Positions 62,935 through 64,000 of a stretch of DNA of 64,000 nucleotides are shown here, piece by piece (the stretch's first letter is position 1; each line of letters begins with the position of its first letter). The notes under the pieces are model-generated. The model worked only from the letters and a program-made list of their open reading frames with translations, had not been told where the DNA came from and did no database searches. A program made the translations under genes and the position numbers. The stretch comes from [Flexibacter] sp. ATCC 35103. Its GTDB lineage: Bacteria > Bacteroidota > Bacteroidia > Flavobacteriales > Flavobacteriaceae. Location of the stretch: NCBI RefSeq assembly GCF_001975985.1, contig NZ_MTQF01000001.1, positions 392,898-456,897 on the forward strand, read 5' to 3'.

Positions 62935-64000
62935 ATGAAAACACTTCTTAAAAACGCGAGAGAACAAAAAGGATTAAAGACTCGGGAAGTGGCACAAATA
63001 CTTGGTATTGATCAGGCTTTGATAAGTAAATTTGAATCAGGAACGAGAAAACCTACTAAAGATCAAATTTCTAAACTTGCTCAGCTTTTAGAAATTGATT
63101 ATGAAACTTTAATGATCGCGTGGCTTAAAGAAAAAATTCTATATGAAATTGGAGATGATGAATTTGCTTTAAAAGCTTTAATACTAGCCGAGCAAGAAAT
63201 AAAATATAATAAAACAGTTTCGAAATTAAAGATTTCCAATACTTTCGAAAAACTTTTAAAAGAGATCGATCTTTTAAAAGAAAAACTAGATAGTTATCGT
63301 AAATATGATAGTTTTAGAATCACTCAGGCATTAGAGTTAGAATACACTTTTGAAAGTAATCGTATTGAAGGCAATACAATGACACTTCGCGAAACAGATA
63401 TGGTCATTAATGAAGGTTTGACTATTTCGGGAAAAAGTATGCGCGAACATTTAGAAGCTATTAATCATCAAGAAGCGATTGGTTTTATAAAAGATTTGAT
63501 GCAAAGAAATGTTTCACTAAACGAACGTGATCTTTTATCCATTCACAATTTAATTTTACGCGGAATAATTCCTGAAGATGCAGGACGTTATAGAAAAGTC
63601 CAGGTTATGATACAAGGAAGTACACATATGCCGCCACAACCTTTTATGATTGCAAAAGAAATGGAAGATTATTTTATTTGGTACGAAATCAACAAGAACA
63701 AATTACATCCAATAATCCTTGCTGCCGAAATGCATGAGAGATTAATCACAATTCATCCTTTTATTGATGGAAACGGGCGAACTTCTCGTCTTGTCATGAA
63801 TTTAATTCTATTACAAAAAGGTTACATCATTGCAAATATAAAAGGAGATTATGATAGTCGTATCCAATACTATCAAACTCTTGAAACTGCTCAAACCAAG
63901 AATAACAAAGAAGACTTTTTACTCTTTGTTGCTCAAATTGAAAAAGAAAATCTAGAACGATATATTAGTATTATTGGCCTGAGTTGTCCTGAAAAAGGTT
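62935..64000 (+). CDS. Fic family protein with N-terminal helix-turn-helix (C-terminus cut by window edge)
   Basis: 355 codons are readable from ATG 62935; the frame runs off the end. An XRE-type helix-turn-helix (about 1-60, KGLKTREVAQILGIDQALIS) is followed by a coiled region (about 85-125) and the Fic domain. The Fic core is HPFIDGNGRTSR, complete, so AMP transfer is possible. TFESNRIEGN matches the inhibitory helix motif (S/T)xxxE(G/N), here N-terminal to the core, suggesting self-inhibition. The fusion may regulate its own expression. Targets unknown. Confidence 0.9.
   Translation, partial: MKTLLKNAREQKGLKTREVAQILGIDQALISKFESGTRKPTKDQISKLAQLLEIDYETLMIAWLKEKILYEIGDDEFALKALILAEQEIKYNKTVSKLKISNTFEKLLKEIDLLKEKLDSYRKYDSFRITQALELEYTFESNRIEGNTMTLRETDMVINEGLTISGKSMREHLEAINHQEAIGFIKDLMQRNVSLNERDLLSIHNLILRGIIPEDAGRYRKVQVMIQGSTHMPPQPFMIAKEMEDYFIWYEINKNKLHPIILAAEMHERLITIHPFIDGNGRTSRLVMNLILLQKGYIIANIKGDYDSRIQYYQTLETAQTKNNKEDFLLFVAQIEKENLERYISIIGLSCPEKG

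Noticed and set aside
1..64000. tRNA, rRNA, tmRNA and insertion sequences
   Set aside because: Looked for cloverleaf-like and transposase patterns; none found with support. smpB is present but its tmRNA gene is not.

Overview
The window is chromosomal DNA from a member of the Bacteroidota, most probably a Flavobacterium or close relative. The evidence is an AT-rich base composition, -7 promoter elements of the TAnnTTTG type, a type IX secretion (T9SS) sorting domain, a bacillithiol-linked YtxJ protein, an ArgF of the N-acylornithine carbamoyltransferase class, DUF6377/DUF6169 proteins, and intergenic palindromic repeats of the kind scattered through flavobacterial chromosomes. I saw no phage, insertion sequence, CRISPR array, rRNA or tRNA.

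Layout. 1-5.3 kb: cut-off acyltransferase, secreted GH3 beta-glucosidase, and a membrane TPR regulator (DUF6377), i.e. sugar scavenging. 5.4-8.9 kb: small tautomerase, a dense repeat cluster and a long acyl-CoA dehydrogenase/oxidase. 8.9-11.3 kb: an EamA exporter divergent from a MocR regulator. 11.4-17.5 kb: bestrophin channel, universal-stress-like protein, OmpR-type two-component pair and two outer-membrane barrels. 17.6-24.7 kb: aspA, pentapeptide protein, HEPN-MNT toxin-antitoxin pair, GNAT, guaC, miaE and glyA. 24.8-33 kb: fumarylacetoacetase, secreted nuclease/phosphatase-fold protein, aguA, choice-of-anchor I lipoprotein, OmpA-like protein and aguB. 33-37.5 kb: small proteins, a DUF808 membrane protein and a T9SS-linked secreted pair. 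37.6-43.1 kb: clpB, ytxJ and two multi-pass membrane proteins. 43.3-44.4 kb: pectate lyase with a LacI-type operator.

44.5-55.8 kb is the metabolic centrepiece. It is a ten-gene minus-strand operon, GNAT-argG-argC-argD-proA-proB-argF'-argB-argE-argH, covering arginine synthesis through N-acylated intermediates with the proline genes proB and proA built in. All internal spacers except the argG/argC overlap hold dispersed inverted repeats. The operon starts from a good Bacteroidetes promoter and has a roughly 320-base leader. This leader holds a possible 28-codon leader peptide whose only two arginine codons are both CGG, three hairpins in close succession, and a fourth hairpin able to compete with the first. 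I consider it the best candidate for an undescribed regulatory system here.

56-64 kb: M1 aminopeptidase, aldose-1-epimerase and GNAT pair, small barrels, a VF530-like protein, smpB, a lipoprotein and a Fic protein cut by the window end.

Several long open frames start upstream of the true gene. I moved those starts inward using signal peptides, promoter elements or repeats lying inside the extension.
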